Shown: piece after piece, positions 24,547-32,555 of the stretch
Numbering within the stretch: position 1 is the first letter of the stretch
Layout of the letters: each line of letters begins with the position of its first letter
Assembly: GCF_001514205.1 (NCBI RefSeq)
Contig: NZ_KQ948773.1
Location: 134,016-198,015, forward strand
Length of the DNA: 64,000 nt
DNA from: Streptomyces griseoruber
GTDB taxonomy: Bacteria; Actinomycetota; Actinomycetes; Streptomycetales; Streptomycetaceae
Direction: 5' to 3'
Position numbers and translations under genes: made by a program
The notes under the pieces: generated by a model
Told to the model about the DNA's origin: nothing
What the model saw: only the letters and a program-made list of their open reading frames with translations
The model's database searches: none

Positions 24547-25482
24547 TCAGCCGGCCGCCGCGGCCAGCGCGGCACGCAGATGACCGCCGGACTCCTCCAG
24601 AAGGCGGGTGGCCGCCGCCCCGTCCACCCCGGCCAGCAGTACCAGGATCGCGTGCTTGACCTCGCCGCCGGTGGCCGCGAGCGCCGCCTCGACCTCCCGG
24701 TCCCCGGCCCCGGTCGCCAGCGCGACGATGTGCCGCGAGCGGGCGCGCAGCTTGTCGTTCGAGGCCCGGACGTCGACCATCAGGTTCCCGTACGTCTTGC
24801 CCAGCCGGATCATCGTGATCGTCGACACCATGTTGAGCACCAGCTTCTGCGCGGTGCCGGCCTTCAGCCGGGTCGAGCCGGTGAGCAGCTCCGGCCCGAC
24901 CACGACCTCGATCCCGTGCTCGGCGGCGGCCGCCAGCGCGCTGCCCGCGTTGCAGGACAGCCCCACGGTCAGCGCCCCGCGCGTCCGGGCGTACTCCACC
25001 GCGCCGATCGCGTACGGGGTACGGCCGGAGGCGGAGACGCCGATCACCGAGTCGTCGGCGGTCAGCCGGAGGGCCTTCAGGTCGGCGACGGCCAGCTCGG
25101 GGGAGTCCTCGGCCCCTTCGACGGAGGTGGTCAGGGCCGTGGGCCCGCCGGCGAGGACGCCGACGACCTGCCCGGGGGCGGTGTCGAAGGTCGGCGGGCA
25201 CTCGGAGGCGTCGAGCACACCCATCCGCCCGGCGGTCCCGGCGCCCGCGTAGACCAGCCGCCCGCCGCGCGCCATCCGTTCCGCGACGGCGTCGATGGCG
25301 GCGGCGATGCGGGGCAGCTCGGCGGCGACCGCCGCCGGCACACCGGCGTCCTCACCGTTCATCAGCCGGGCCAGGTCGAGGGTGGCGAGCCGGTCGATGT
25401 CGGCGAGCTCGGGCCGGAAGGCCTCGGTGGTGAGGGAGGAGAGCCGGCGGCGCAGATCGTCGGAGGGAGAGGTGGAGGTCAT
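24547..25482 (-). CDS. murQ: N-acetylmuramic acid-6-phosphate etherase
   Basis: A 311-residue SIS-domain lyase that removes D-lactate from MurNAc-6-phosphate to leave GlcNAc-6-phosphate, the NagA substrate. Family signatures are GRLVYAGAGTAGRMGVLDA with the following SECPPTF, and VIGVSASGRTPYAIGA. The ATG at 25482 has AGAAGGA upstream. It sits between the regulator and permease genes, making a complete uptake-and-cleavage unit for wall-derived MurNAc. Confidence 0.93.
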   Translation of the reverse strand: MTSTSPSDDLRRRLSSLTTEAFRPELADIDRLATLDLARLMNGEDAGVPAAVAAELPRIAAAIDAVAERMARGGRLVYAGAGTAGRMGVLDASECPPTFDTAPGQVVGVLAGGPTALTTSVEGAEDSPELAVADLKALRLTADDSVIGVSASGRTPYAIGAVEYARTRGALTVGLSCNAGSALAAAAEHGIEVVVGPELLTGSTRLKAGTAQKLVLNMVSTITMIRLGKTYGNLMVDVRASNDKLRARSRHIVALATGAGDREVEAALAATGGEVKHAILVLLAGVDGAAATRLLEESGGHLRAALAAAAG

Positions 25483-25522
25483 GGCAGACGGTTCCTTCTG
25501 ATGCGGGTCCAGTGCAACACCA

Positions 25523-26431
25523 CTACCTGTGCCGGTGCGCCAACGCCTCGTACGACGCGGCCAACGCGGGCCCCGCCGCCTCGTAGGTCCGCTGGGCCAC
25601 CCCCACGAACAGACAGTCCACGACCAGCAACTGCCCGGTCCGGGAGGACATCGCCGCGGGCCGCAGCTCGCTCTCGCGTGCCGTCGACGTGGTCAGGACG
25701 TGATCGGCGTACTGGGCGACGGGGCTTTCCGGCCGCCCGGTGATGGCGACCGTGGTCGCCCCCCGCTCGAACGCCACCCGCAGCGGCTCGATGACGTCCC
25801 CGGTCGACCCGGAGTGCGTGATCGCGACGGCGACGTCCCCCGCGCCCAGCTGCACCGCGTTCGTCACCGCGAGGTGCGGGTCGCTGTGCGCGTGGGCCAC
25901 GCGCCCGATCCGCAGCAGCTTCTGGGTGAGGTCCTGGGCGACCGGCCCGCTCGCGCCGACGCCGTACACATCGACCCGCCGCGCGCCCGCCGCCGCGGTG
26001 ACCGCCGCCTCCAGCTGGGCGGTGTCGAGGCAGGCCGCGGTGCCGGCGAGGGTCTGCTGCTCGTCGTGGGCGAGTTCGGCGACGACGTCCGCGAGGGAGT
26101 CGTCCACGGCGATGTCGGTGGTGAGGGCGGGCGCGCGGCCGGACTGCTGCTGGGCGGCGAGCCCGGCGAGGGCCAGACGCAGGTCGCGGTAGCCGGGGTA
26201 GCCGAGGACGCGGGCGGTGCGGACCACGGTGGCCTCGCTGGTGCCGGTGCGTTCGGCGAGGCCGGTGACGGTGAGGGCGGCGCAGCCGGCCGGGGCGTTC
26301 GCGACGGCCTCCGCGACGCGCCGCAGGGAACGGGTCAGGGAGGGCGCGAGGGTGCGGACCCTGCCGGCGAGCGCGGCGGGCGCCGGGCGGAAGGCTGCCG
26401 GACCGAAGGTTTCCTTCGCTTCCTGGGGCAC
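25523..26431 (-). CDS. RpiR/MurR-family transcriptional regulator
   Basis: The 302-residue protein has an N-terminal HTH_6 domain (AALTVTGLAERTGTSEATVV) and a C-terminal SIS sugar-phosphate-binding domain (RRVDVYGVGASGPVAQDL, AVAITHSGSTGDV). The ligand is probably MurNAc-6-phosphate and the target this operon. The GTG at 26431 has no ribosome site and nearly abuts the palindrome at 26435-26449, so the mRNA may be leaderless. Confidence 0.87.
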   Translation of the reverse strand: MPQEAKETFGPAAFRPAPAALAGRVRTLAPSLTRSLRRVAEAVANAPAGCAALTVTGLAERTGTSEATVVRTARVLGYPGYRDLRLALAGLAAQQQSGRAPALTTDIAVDDSLADVVAELAHDEQQTLAGTAACLDTAQLEAAVTAAAGARRVDVYGVGASGPVAQDLTQKLLRIGRVAHAHSDPHLAVTNAVQLGAGDVAVAITHSGSTGDVIEPLRVAFERGATTVAITGRPESPVAQYADHVLTTSTARESELRPAAMSSRTGQLLVVDCLFVGVAQRTYEAAGPALAASYEALAHRHR

Positions 26432-26434
26432 CTC

Positions 26435-26449
26435 TGAAAGGTATTTTCA
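26435..26449. promoter_or_regulatory. Palindromic operator at the MurR-like regulator start
   Basis: TGAAA-GGTAT-TTTCA is a perfect 5-5-5 inverted repeat four bases from the regulator start and 36 bp from the divergent gene at 26486. RpiR proteins often bind such repeats, so autoregulation is likely. Confidence 0.6.
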
Positions 26450-26485
26450 CACCGGGGTGGGGTCAAGCACGCGCACAATGGGGGC

Positions 26486-26881
26486 ATGGACCCTTCCGGC
26501 ATCCCCGTCAGCGCCCTCGAACAGGCGCTGCACACCGCCCGCGCCCTCGTGCTGGCCGATCTGGCCTCCGGTGAGGTCGCCGCGGCGGACGTGGTGTCGA
26601 TGGTCGAGGAATCCGTCGTACAGCGCCGCTGGTGGGTGGAGCAGTGGCCGGACGGGATGGCGTATCTGGCCGGGCTGGTCGCCCAGGACGTCCAGGACGC
26701 GCTCCTCGAACGGTACGGCCGCTGGCCGCTGTGCCCGGTCTGCGGCTCCGGCGATCCGCACGCCCTCGACGTCGAGCCCGAACTGGGCTCCGATCCGCAC
26801 TGGGTGTGCCACCAGGCGGGGGTGAAGGTCGCGGCGGTCGGGGCGCTGGGCACGGCGACGGGCGGGACGCGTTCCTCGTGA
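26486..26881 (+). CDS. Small zinc-ribbon hypothetical protein
   Basis: A 131-residue protein with an amphipathic helical N-terminal half and, from about residue 88, CPVCGSGDPHALDV followed by WVCHQAG, consistent with a zinc knuckle. I do not recognise a function. It is divergent from the MurR-like gene across a short region containing the palindrome, so that regulator may affect it. The next gene starts seven bases downstream, so they form a pair. Confidence 0.7.
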   Translation: MDPSGIPVSALEQALHTARALVLADLASGEVAAADVVSMVEESVVQRRWWVEQWPDGMAYLAGLVAQDVQDALLERYGRWPLCPVCGSGDPHALDVEPELGSDPHWVCHQAGVKVAAVGALGTATGGTRSS

Positions 26882-26888
26882 GGCCGTC

Positions 26889-27185
26889 GTGACGCTCTAC
26901 ATCGACCCCCCGAACTGGCCGGGGCACGGCCGGATGTGGTCCCACCTCGTCAGCGATGTCTCGTACGACGAACTGCACGCGTTCGCCGAGAAGCTGGGCG
27001 TGCCACGGCGCGCCTTCGAGCGGGACCACTACGACATCCCGTCGCACCGGTACGCCGAGGTGGTCGCCGCGGGCGCGCTCGAGGTGGGCAGCCGTGAGGT
27101 GGTGCGGCTGCTGCACGCGGCGGGGCTGCGCCGGCGCAAGGGCGGGGCGGACAGAGGCCGGAACACCGGTGGAATCAGTCCGTGA
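26889..27185 (+). CDS. DUF4031 protein
   Basis: The 98-residue protein matches DUF4031: YIDPPNWPGHGRMWSHLVSD at the start, then LHAFAEKLGVPRRAFERDHY and DIPSHRYAEVVAAGA. The many His, Asp and Trp residues suggest a metal or nucleotide site, but no function is established. It starts at GTG 26889, directly after the zinc-ribbon gene, and overlaps the convergent membrane-protein gene by 11 bp. Confidence 0.82.
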   Translation: MTLYIDPPNWPGHGRMWSHLVSDVSYDELHAFAEKLGVPRRAFERDHYDIPSHRYAEVVAAGALEVGSREVVRLLHAAGLRRRKGGADRGRNTGGISP

Positions 27186-27924
27186 ACACCGGCTCCATGG
27201 TGTGCCACCAGGCGGTCAGGCTGTTCTGGTCGGGGCCGGTGATCTGGACCAGGGCGGGACGGTCGTAGTAGCTGCACAGGAAGACGTACTGCCCGGTGGT
27301 CGACAGGAAGCAGACGACGTCGCCCGCCGCCTGGCCGGTGTTGTTCTCGGACCAGCTGCCGCGCACGTTGATCTGCGCCTCGCAGTTCCCCTCGGGCATG
27401 TTGCCCGCGTAGGTCTGGAAGACGCTGTCCCGGTCGGTCTTCGTCTCGTACATCACGACACTGGCCTTGCCGGTGCCGGTGACGCCGAACTGGTCGACGG
27501 TGGTGACCGTGCAGTACAGGGCGGCCGTGGCGCCCTGCCACACGGTGTGGGAGCAGCTGTCGCGCGACCACTGGTCGGTGTTGAGCGAGTCGCGCAGGTC
27601 GTGCTCGGCGAGGGTGAGGCCGTCGTCGCCGGAGTACGGGGTGGGGCTGGAGTCGTCCGGGCCTGAGTCGTCCGGCGTCGGGGAGGGCGGGTCGCTGCTC
27701 GGGCTCTCGTCGTCCGGCGTGGGAACCGGCTCGGCGGGCGTGCTGCTGCCGGGGGTGGGCGGGTCCGCGCTGTCGCCCTTGGACTGCTGGGCCTGGAAGT
27801 AGAGGCTCACCAGGGCGATCACCGTGCTGATCACGATGCCGATGATGGTCCAGCGCACGCCCCGCCGGGCATGGGGGTCCGGTACCGGCGGTCCGGGCGG
27901 CGTGGCCGGGCCGTTCTGACTCAT
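27175..27924 (-). CDS. Single-pass membrane protein with extracellular domain
   Basis: The 249 residues comprise a short Pro-rich cytoplasmic tail, one membrane helix (about 25-43), a long Pro/Ser/Asp/Thr linker, and an extracellular domain with several Cys (SCSHTVWQGATAALYCTV). The outer part resembles sensor domains found on Streptomyces Ser/Thr kinases, but no kinase is present. Role unknown. The 129-bp gap to the acetyltransferase gene contains nothing I can name. Confidence 0.7.
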   Translation of the reverse strand: MSQNGPATPPGPPVPDPHARRGVRWTIIGIVISTVIALVSLYFQAQQSKGDSADPPTPGSSTPAEPVPTPDDESPSSDPPSPTPDDSGPDDSSPTPYSGDDGLTLAEHDLRDSLNTDQWSRDSCSHTVWQGATAALYCTVTTVDQFGVTGTGKASVVMYETKTDRDSVFQTYAGNMPEGNCEAQINVRGSWSENNTGQAAGDVVCFLSTTGQYVFLCSYYDRPALVQITGPDQNSLTAWWHTMEPVFTD

Positions 27925-28053
27925 GACGCTCCCCCGCTTCCCCCGGCGTACGCGGCCCGTGCGCGGCGCGGCCGTGCCGGAATTATCCGAAGCGCGTGGG
28001 GTGCGGGGGGAGCCGAAGGGCGGAAGATCGCCCCAGGCTACGCCAGGTCGAGG

Positions 28054-28542
28054 TCAGCCGCGCAGCTCATACGCGTACGTGCCCTCGCCCTCCCCCACCC
28101 GCACGAACCCGGTCCGTTCGAGTACGGCGCGGGAAGGGGCGTTGCCCCGTTCGACGGTGGCGAACAGCCGGCGTACGTCGTCCCGGGCGAGCGCCCAGCC
28201 GGCCAGTGTGCGCAGCGCCTCGGTGGCGTAGCCGTGGCCGCGGGCGCCGGGGACGAGGTCGTAGCCGATCTCCGTACGCCCGTCCTCGTCGGGCGCGGCG
28301 TGGAATCCCATGCTGCCGATCGCCCGGCGGTCCTCCTGGCGTATGACGACGTAGAGCCCGAAGTCGGGCCGCAGGACGCCGTTCTCATGGGCCCGGAACA
28401 CCATTCCGGCGGCGTCGCGGGTGCCGTCGTACGGGCTGCCGCCGAGCCAGTCGTAGCCGCCGTCGCCGCCGGACCAGAGATCGGCGAGGGCGGTGGGGGA
28501 GGCGCCTTCGAGGGTGAGCCGGGGGCCGGGGATACGGGTCAC
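28054..28542 (-). CDS. GNAT acetyltransferase (RimJ/RimL-like)
   Basis: The 162-residue GNAT fold is shown by GSMGFHAAPDEDGRTEIGYD and the acetyl-CoA loop LVPGARGHGYATEALR. Layout fits the RimJ/RimL branch, which acetylates protein N-termini or amino compounds. The GTG at 28542 overlaps the stop of the HD-domain gene as GTGA, so translation is coupled. Target unknown. Confidence 0.85.
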   Translation of the reverse strand: MTRIPGPRLTLEGASPTALADLWSGGDGGYDWLGGSPYDGTRDAAGMVFRAHENGVLRPDFGLYVVIRQEDRRAIGSMGFHAAPDEDGRTEIGYDLVPGARGHGYATEALRTLAGWALARDDVRRLFATVERGNAPSRAVLERTGFVRVGEGEGTYAYELRG

Positions 28543-29186
28543 GACGTGAGCAGTTCCAGCTCGGACCGCAGGTTGTAGCGCGCGGTCGCCTCCCACCGCT
28601 CGGCCCCGTACGGCGTCCTGAACAGCCGGGGCAGCCCGAGGAGCTGACGCAGGATCGCGGCGCGCCCGGCGCGGAAGGCGTCGTTCGGCACGAAGTGGTA
28701 CTCCTCGCGGACGGCGGCCGTGTAGGCGGCGTACGCGGAGGGCGGCGCGGCGAGGATCGCGAGGTCGGCGTCGCACAGCACCTGCCCGTCGCGGTCCTCG
28801 GCGGCGGGATCGTGGGTGACGGTCAGCCGCACCAGCCGCGCCACCTCGGCGGTCCTCGCCTCCCCCACCCCCGCCTCGGGCAGGGCCCGCTCGGCCAGCC
28901 GGGCGGAGCGCTCCTCGTTCTCGGAGCGGTCGGGCAGGTACACGGCGTCGTGGAACCAGGCGGCGAGCCGTACGGCGGCCGGGTCGTCCGCGTGCTCCTC
29001 CAGTACGTCGACGTGGTCCAGGACCGCTGAGAGGTGCTCGACGGTGTGGTACCGGCGCCGGGGTTCCTGCCAGCGGGTGAGGAGGTCGTCGGCGTAGGGC
29101 GCGGGGTCGGGGCCGGCGGCGGCCGGGGCCCTGGCTGCCTCCAGGGCGTGGGCGAAGCGGGTGCGCAGGGCGTCGAGGTCGGCCAT
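28539..29186 (-). CDS. HD-domain predicted metal-dependent phosphohydrolase
   Basis: A 215-residue HD-superfamily protein: YHTVEHL supplies the first His, AAWFHDAVYLP the HD pair and LCDADLAILA the last Asp. This is the short form widespread in actinobacteria, with unknown substrate. The ATG at 29186 is the start; it is the first gene of a two-gene unit with the acetyltransferase. It is divergent from cutC across a 124-bp region containing the dre-like sites. Confidence 0.83.
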   Translation of the reverse strand: MADLDALRTRFAHALEAARAPAAAGPDPAPYADDLLTRWQEPRRRYHTVEHLSAVLDHVDVLEEHADDPAAVRLAAWFHDAVYLPDRSENEERSARLAERALPEAGVGEARTAEVARLVRLTVTHDPAAEDRDGQVLCDADLAILAAPPSAYAAYTAAVREEYHFVPNDAFRAGRAAILRQLLGLPRLFRTPYGAERWEATARYNLRSELELLTS

Positions 29187-29253
29187 GGGCTCATTCTCGC
29201 GCGTGGCAGGTGCGGGGACACGGGTGGGGACGAAGGGGCGGGCGTATGGTGCA

Positions 29254-29282
29254 ATTGGACTAGACAACTGGACTAGACCTGT
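29254..29282. promoter_or_regulatory. Tandem dre-like (DasR) sites between the HD gene and cutC
   Basis: TGGACTAGAC occurs twice, at 29256-29265 and 29269-29278, 13 bp apart. The second copy in context, ACTGGACTAGACCTGT (29267-29282), matches the reverse complement of the nagK dre site at 14 of 16 bases. The sites end 28 bp before the cutC start. Confidence 0.7.
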
Positions 29283-29310
29283 CGTGACGATTCTCGATGA
29301 ATGGGGTCCC

Positions 29311-29991
29311 ATGAGCGAGCGTGCAGTGCTGGAGGTGATCGCCCTCGACGCCGAGGACGCGATCGCGGCCCGGGCCGGAGGCGCGGACCGCCTCGAACTG
29401 GTCACCGACATGGCCGCGAACGGCCTGACCCCACCCGTGCCGACCTTCACCGCGATCCGCGCCGCCGTGGACATCCCGCTGCGCGTGATGCTGCGCCTCG
29501 CGGACGGCTTCGCGGCGGGGGACGTCGGCCGACTCGTCCGCACCGCCCGCGAGCTGCGGTCCGCCGGGGCCGAGGAGTTCGTCCTCGGCTTCCTCGCCCC
29601 CGACGGCCAGGCCGACCTGGACACGGTGGAACGGCTCGTGGCGGAACTGGCCGGCTGCCGCTGGACCTTCCACCGCGCGATCGACCACGCGAGCGACCGG
29701 GGCGCCCTGCGCACACGACTCGCCGACCTCCCCGGCCTGGACACCTACCTCACGGCAGGCTCCCCGAGAGGCGTCGACGAGGGCCTCCCCACGCTGCTCG
29801 CCGAGGCGGCCCAGGGAGGCGACCAGCAGCTCCTGGTGGGCGGGGGGCTGCGCCTGGACCATGTGCCGACCCTCAGGAAGGCGGGGGTGTCGGCCTTCCA
29901 CATCGGCGGCGCGGCCCGCCCGGGAGGCTGGCACACGCCGGTGTCGGCGGAGGCGGTACGACACTGGCGTCAGGTGCTGGACCAGGGCTGA
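29311..29991 (+). CDS. cutC: CutC-family TIM-barrel protein
   Basis: The 226-residue CutC homologue shows LEVIALDAEDAIAARAGGAD, RLELVTDMAANGLTPP, FVLGFLAPDG and HRAIDHASD. CutC was first linked to copper tolerance, but that role is doubtful in many bacteria and the barrel lacks obvious copper ligands. The dre-like sites upstream place it under amino-sugar control here. The ATG at 29311 is the start. The 3' end overlaps helD by 22 bp. Confidence 0.85.
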   Translation: MSERAVLEVIALDAEDAIAARAGGADRLELVTDMAANGLTPPVPTFTAIRAAVDIPLRVMLRLADGFAAGDVGRLVRTARELRSAGAEEFVLGFLAPDGQADLDTVERLVAELAGCRWTFHRAIDHASDRGALRTRLADLPGLDTYLTAGSPRGVDEGLPTLLAEAAQGGDQQLLVGGGLRLDHVPTLRKAGVSAFHIGGAARPGGWHTPVSAEAVRHWRQVLDQG

Positions 29992-32039
29992 TCCGCCCCA
30001 CCCAGCTCGGCCGGCAGTTCCCCCGCATGCGCCACGATCAACCCCGACACGGCCCGGGTCAGCGCCACGTACAACCGCCGCAACCCCGTCCGCTCGTCCG
30101 GCTCCCCCTCCACGACCGCCCGAGGCTCGTCCAGCACGACATAGTCGTACTCCAGACCCTTCGCGAGCGACGCGGGCACCAGCGTCAGCCGGGTCTCGGC
30201 GGTCGTCTCCTCACCGGGGTTCAGATACGACAGCCCCGCCGACGTCAGCGCCTGCGCCAGCGCGGCGACCCGCGCGTCCGCGGCGATCAGCCCCACCGAC
30301 CCCTCGTTGCGCAGCAACTCCTCGCAGGCGGCGACCACCTCGGCGGCCCCCGCCACCGGCCGGAGATCGAAGAACCCGGGATTCTCCCGCACGGAGGCGA
30401 CCGGAGCGAGCCCGGGAGCGATGTGCGGGAGCAGCCGGGAGGCGTAGGTGATGACATCGGTGGGCACGCGGAAACCGGCCGTCAGTTCCTCGATCACGCC
30501 GTCCGCCTTGCCGAGGTGGGCCAGGGCCTCGCCCCAGCTCCGCGTCGCCCAGGGCGTGGTGCCCTGCGCCAGATCGCCGAGGACGGTCGCCGAGCCGGTG
30601 GTGCAGCGCCGCCCCACCGCCCGGTACTGCATCGGCGACAGGTCCTGCGCCTCGTCCAGCACCACATGGCCCAGCGAGTGCGTGCGCTCCACGATGTCGG
30701 CCGTCTCGTCGATCAGCACGGCGTCCGCGGCCGACCACTTCGCGGACTTCACGCTCCGTACCGGCTTGGCCCACAGGATGGTCTTCTGCTCGTCCTCGTC
30801 GAGGATCCCGTCCGCGTGGACGGCGAGGAAGTCGGCGTCGGTGAGCAGGCGCAGCACCAGTTTCGCCGGGTCGACGGGCGGCCAGATCTCCTTCACCGCC
30901 GCCTTGACCGCGCTGTTGCGGGCCACCGCGTCCTGCACCCGGTCGTCCGGCGCCTCCCCGGACCGCTCCATCTGCACCAGCACGGCATGCGCGATGCGCT
31001 GCGGAAGCGCCTCGCGGGCGGCGCCGTAGCGGATGTTCCGGTCGAGCAACTCGCGGACGATGTCCTCCAGTTCGTACGCGGGGACGCGCCAGCGGCGGGA
31101 GCCGCGCACCACGACGACCGGTTCGGTGGGCATCCGCACATGGGAGTACACGGCCCGCTTCAGGACCTCCGCCAGCCTCGCGTCGCCCTTGACGACGGCG
31201 GCGGGCGCCTCGTCCGTGCCGCGCACCTCGACGTGCGCCACCAGGTCGTCCACGGTGGCCTGGCGGACCGTCAACTCGCCCAGGGCGGGCAGCACCTGCT
31301 CGATGTAGTGGAGGAAGGACCTGTTCGGGCCGATGACGAGGGTGCCGGTGCGGGCCAGCCGTTCCCGGTGGGCGTAGAGGAGGTAGGCGACCCGGTGCAG
31401 GCCGACGGCGGTCTTCCCGGTGCCCGGCCCGCCCTGGACACACACGGTCCCGCCCAGCCCGGACCGGACGATCTCGTCCTGCTCGGGCTGGATGGTGGCC
31501 ACGATGTCCCGCATCGGACCGACACGCGGCCGCTCGATCTCCTGCTGGAGCAGCTTGCTGGTGCGGGCCGCCTCCCGCGGGTCGGAGAGGTGCTCGTCCT
31601 CGTACGCGGTGAGGTCACCGCCGGTGTAGCCGAAGCGGCGCCGCAGCCCGACGTCCATCGGGTCCTTCTTCGAGGCCCGGTAGAACGGCTGCGAGACCGG
31701 GGCGCGCCAGTCGATGACCATGGGGTCGCCGTCGCCGTCGTGCACATGCCGCCGCCCGATGTAGAAGCGTTCCCCCTCGGCGCCCTCCGCCCGGTCGGCG
31801 CCCGGGGCGTGCAGATAGTCGAGGCGGCCGAAGAACAGCGGGGTGTCGCTCAGGTCGGCGAGCGCCTTGATGCGTTCGTCGATCTGGCGGGAGAGGACCT
31901 CGGCGTTCACCCAGTTCGCGGTGACGTCGCTGATGTCGAGCGCCTCGACGTCCTCCCGCATGGCCCGCAGGGCGGCCCGGGAGGAGGTGAGGTGGGCGCG
32001 CTCGCGGCCCAGGGGGTCGTCGTGGACGGACGTGGACAA
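29970..32039 (-). CDS. HelD/HelR-type RNA polymerase-recycling motor (UvrD-like ATPase)
   Basis: This 689-residue superfamily 1 motor has Walker A GGPGTGKTAVGLHR, Walker B VVLDEAQDLSP, motif VI YVALTRA, and the HelD-type N-terminal coiled-coil (ERAHLTSSRAALRAMRED) with WVNAEVLSRQIDERI. Such proteins pull stalled RNA polymerase off DNA, and some dislodge rifamycin. The TTG at 32039 has GGAGG seven bases upstream. I found no rifamycin-associated palindrome upstream, so it is more likely the housekeeping HelD than inducible HelR. Confidence 0.88.
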   Translation of the reverse strand: MSTSVHDDPLGRERAHLTSSRAALRAMREDVEALDISDVTANWVNAEVLSRQIDERIKALADLSDTPLFFGRLDYLHAPGADRAEGAEGERFYIGRRHVHDGDGDPMVIDWRAPVSQPFYRASKKDPMDVGLRRRFGYTGGDLTAYEDEHLSDPREAARTSKLLQQEIERPRVGPMRDIVATIQPEQDEIVRSGLGGTVCVQGGPGTGKTAVGLHRVAYLLYAHRERLARTGTLVIGPNRSFLHYIEQVLPALGELTVRQATVDDLVAHVEVRGTDEAPAAVVKGDARLAEVLKRAVYSHVRMPTEPVVVVRGSRRWRVPAYELEDIVRELLDRNIRYGAAREALPQRIAHAVLVQMERSGEAPDDRVQDAVARNSAVKAAVKEIWPPVDPAKLVLRLLTDADFLAVHADGILDEDEQKTILWAKPVRSVKSAKWSAADAVLIDETADIVERTHSLGHVVLDEAQDLSPMQYRAVGRRCTTGSATVLGDLAQGTTPWATRSWGEALAHLGKADGVIEELTAGFRVPTDVITYASRLLPHIAPGLAPVASVRENPGFFDLRPVAGAAEVVAACEELLRNEGSVGLIAADARVAALAQALTSAGLSYLNPGEETTAETRLTLVPASLAKGLEYDYVVLDEPRAVVEGEPDERTGLRRLYVALTRAVSGLIVAHAGELPAELGGADQPWSST

Positions 32040-32140
32040 GGAGGTGCCTCCGGGCCTGCTGGGGATGGGCTACGGCGATGCCGTCCGGTTTCCGTCCGGG
32101 CGGCGGCACTCCGTCAAGGGAGGCGGGCAAGAGCGGAGAT

Positions 32141-32280
32141 CTTAGGGGAGCGGCCCAGCGGAAGGCGAATGGTTTTCCGCGCCCGATCTCCGCGCCCGAT
32201 CTCCGCGCCCGATCTCCGCGCCCGATCTCCGCCCCCGACCTCCGCCCCGAGCCCGCTCCCGAGCCCGCCCCTTAGGGGAG
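32141..32280. repeat. Thirteen-base tandem repeat flanked by CTTAGGGGAG
   Basis: The unit CCGCGCCCGATCT occurs four times exactly (32177-32228) with a degenerate fifth copy to 32241 and C-rich decay beyond. The same ten bases CTTAGGGGAG lie at 32141-32150 and 32271-32280, enclosing the array. It occupies most of the 329-bp gap between helD and the small plus-strand gene. Confidence 0.8.
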
Positions 32281-32368
32281 GCCGTACCACCCCGGTGTAC
32301 TCAGGTAGTACGCCAAGTGGGGACCTGGGACCGATGCCCCCTTTATGCCCCCGGCGCACCATGGAGAC

Positions 32369-32551
32369 ATGAGTGCAGCGACCCTCACCCCAGCTCCCGG
32401 TCGCCCGTCCGGCGCGACCCCCGTCTCCGACGCCCACCGTCACCCCGTCGGCGACGCCCTGCACGCGATCAGGGTGTTCGTGGGCGCCGCCTTCGACGTG
32501 ATCATCCTCGGTGAGTACGGCGAGGAGGCCGGAGTCCGCCGCAGGCGGTGA
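32369..32551 (+). CDS. Conserved-looking 60-residue protein
   Basis: The protein has a Pro/Ser/Ala-rich start, then HPVGDALHAIRVFVGAAFDV and a charged GEYGEEAGVRRRR tail. The hydrophobic middle could lie against a membrane. Function unknown. ATG 32369 has GGAG close upstream (32363-32366), and the stop lies four bases from the convergent XPB gene end. Reality is supported by sensible composition and its own start region, not by a known family. Confidence 0.55.
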   Translation: MSAATLTPAPGRPSGATPVSDAHRHPVGDALHAIRVFVGAAFDVIILGEYGEEAGVRRRR

Positions 32552-32555
32552 CCGC

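Noticed and set aside
25483..25522. dre site upstream of murQ
   Set aside because: GGGTCCAGTGCAACACCACT shares only scattered bases with the operator consensus and lacks the CTAGNCC core.
32040..32165. Rifamycin-associated element upstream of helD
   Set aside because: No matching long palindrome was found between the TTG start and the 13-base repeat.
29301..32372. 1023-codon plus-strand open frame
   Set aside because: Out-of-frame shadow of cutC followed by antisense of helD; low-complexity Arg/Pro/Gly product.
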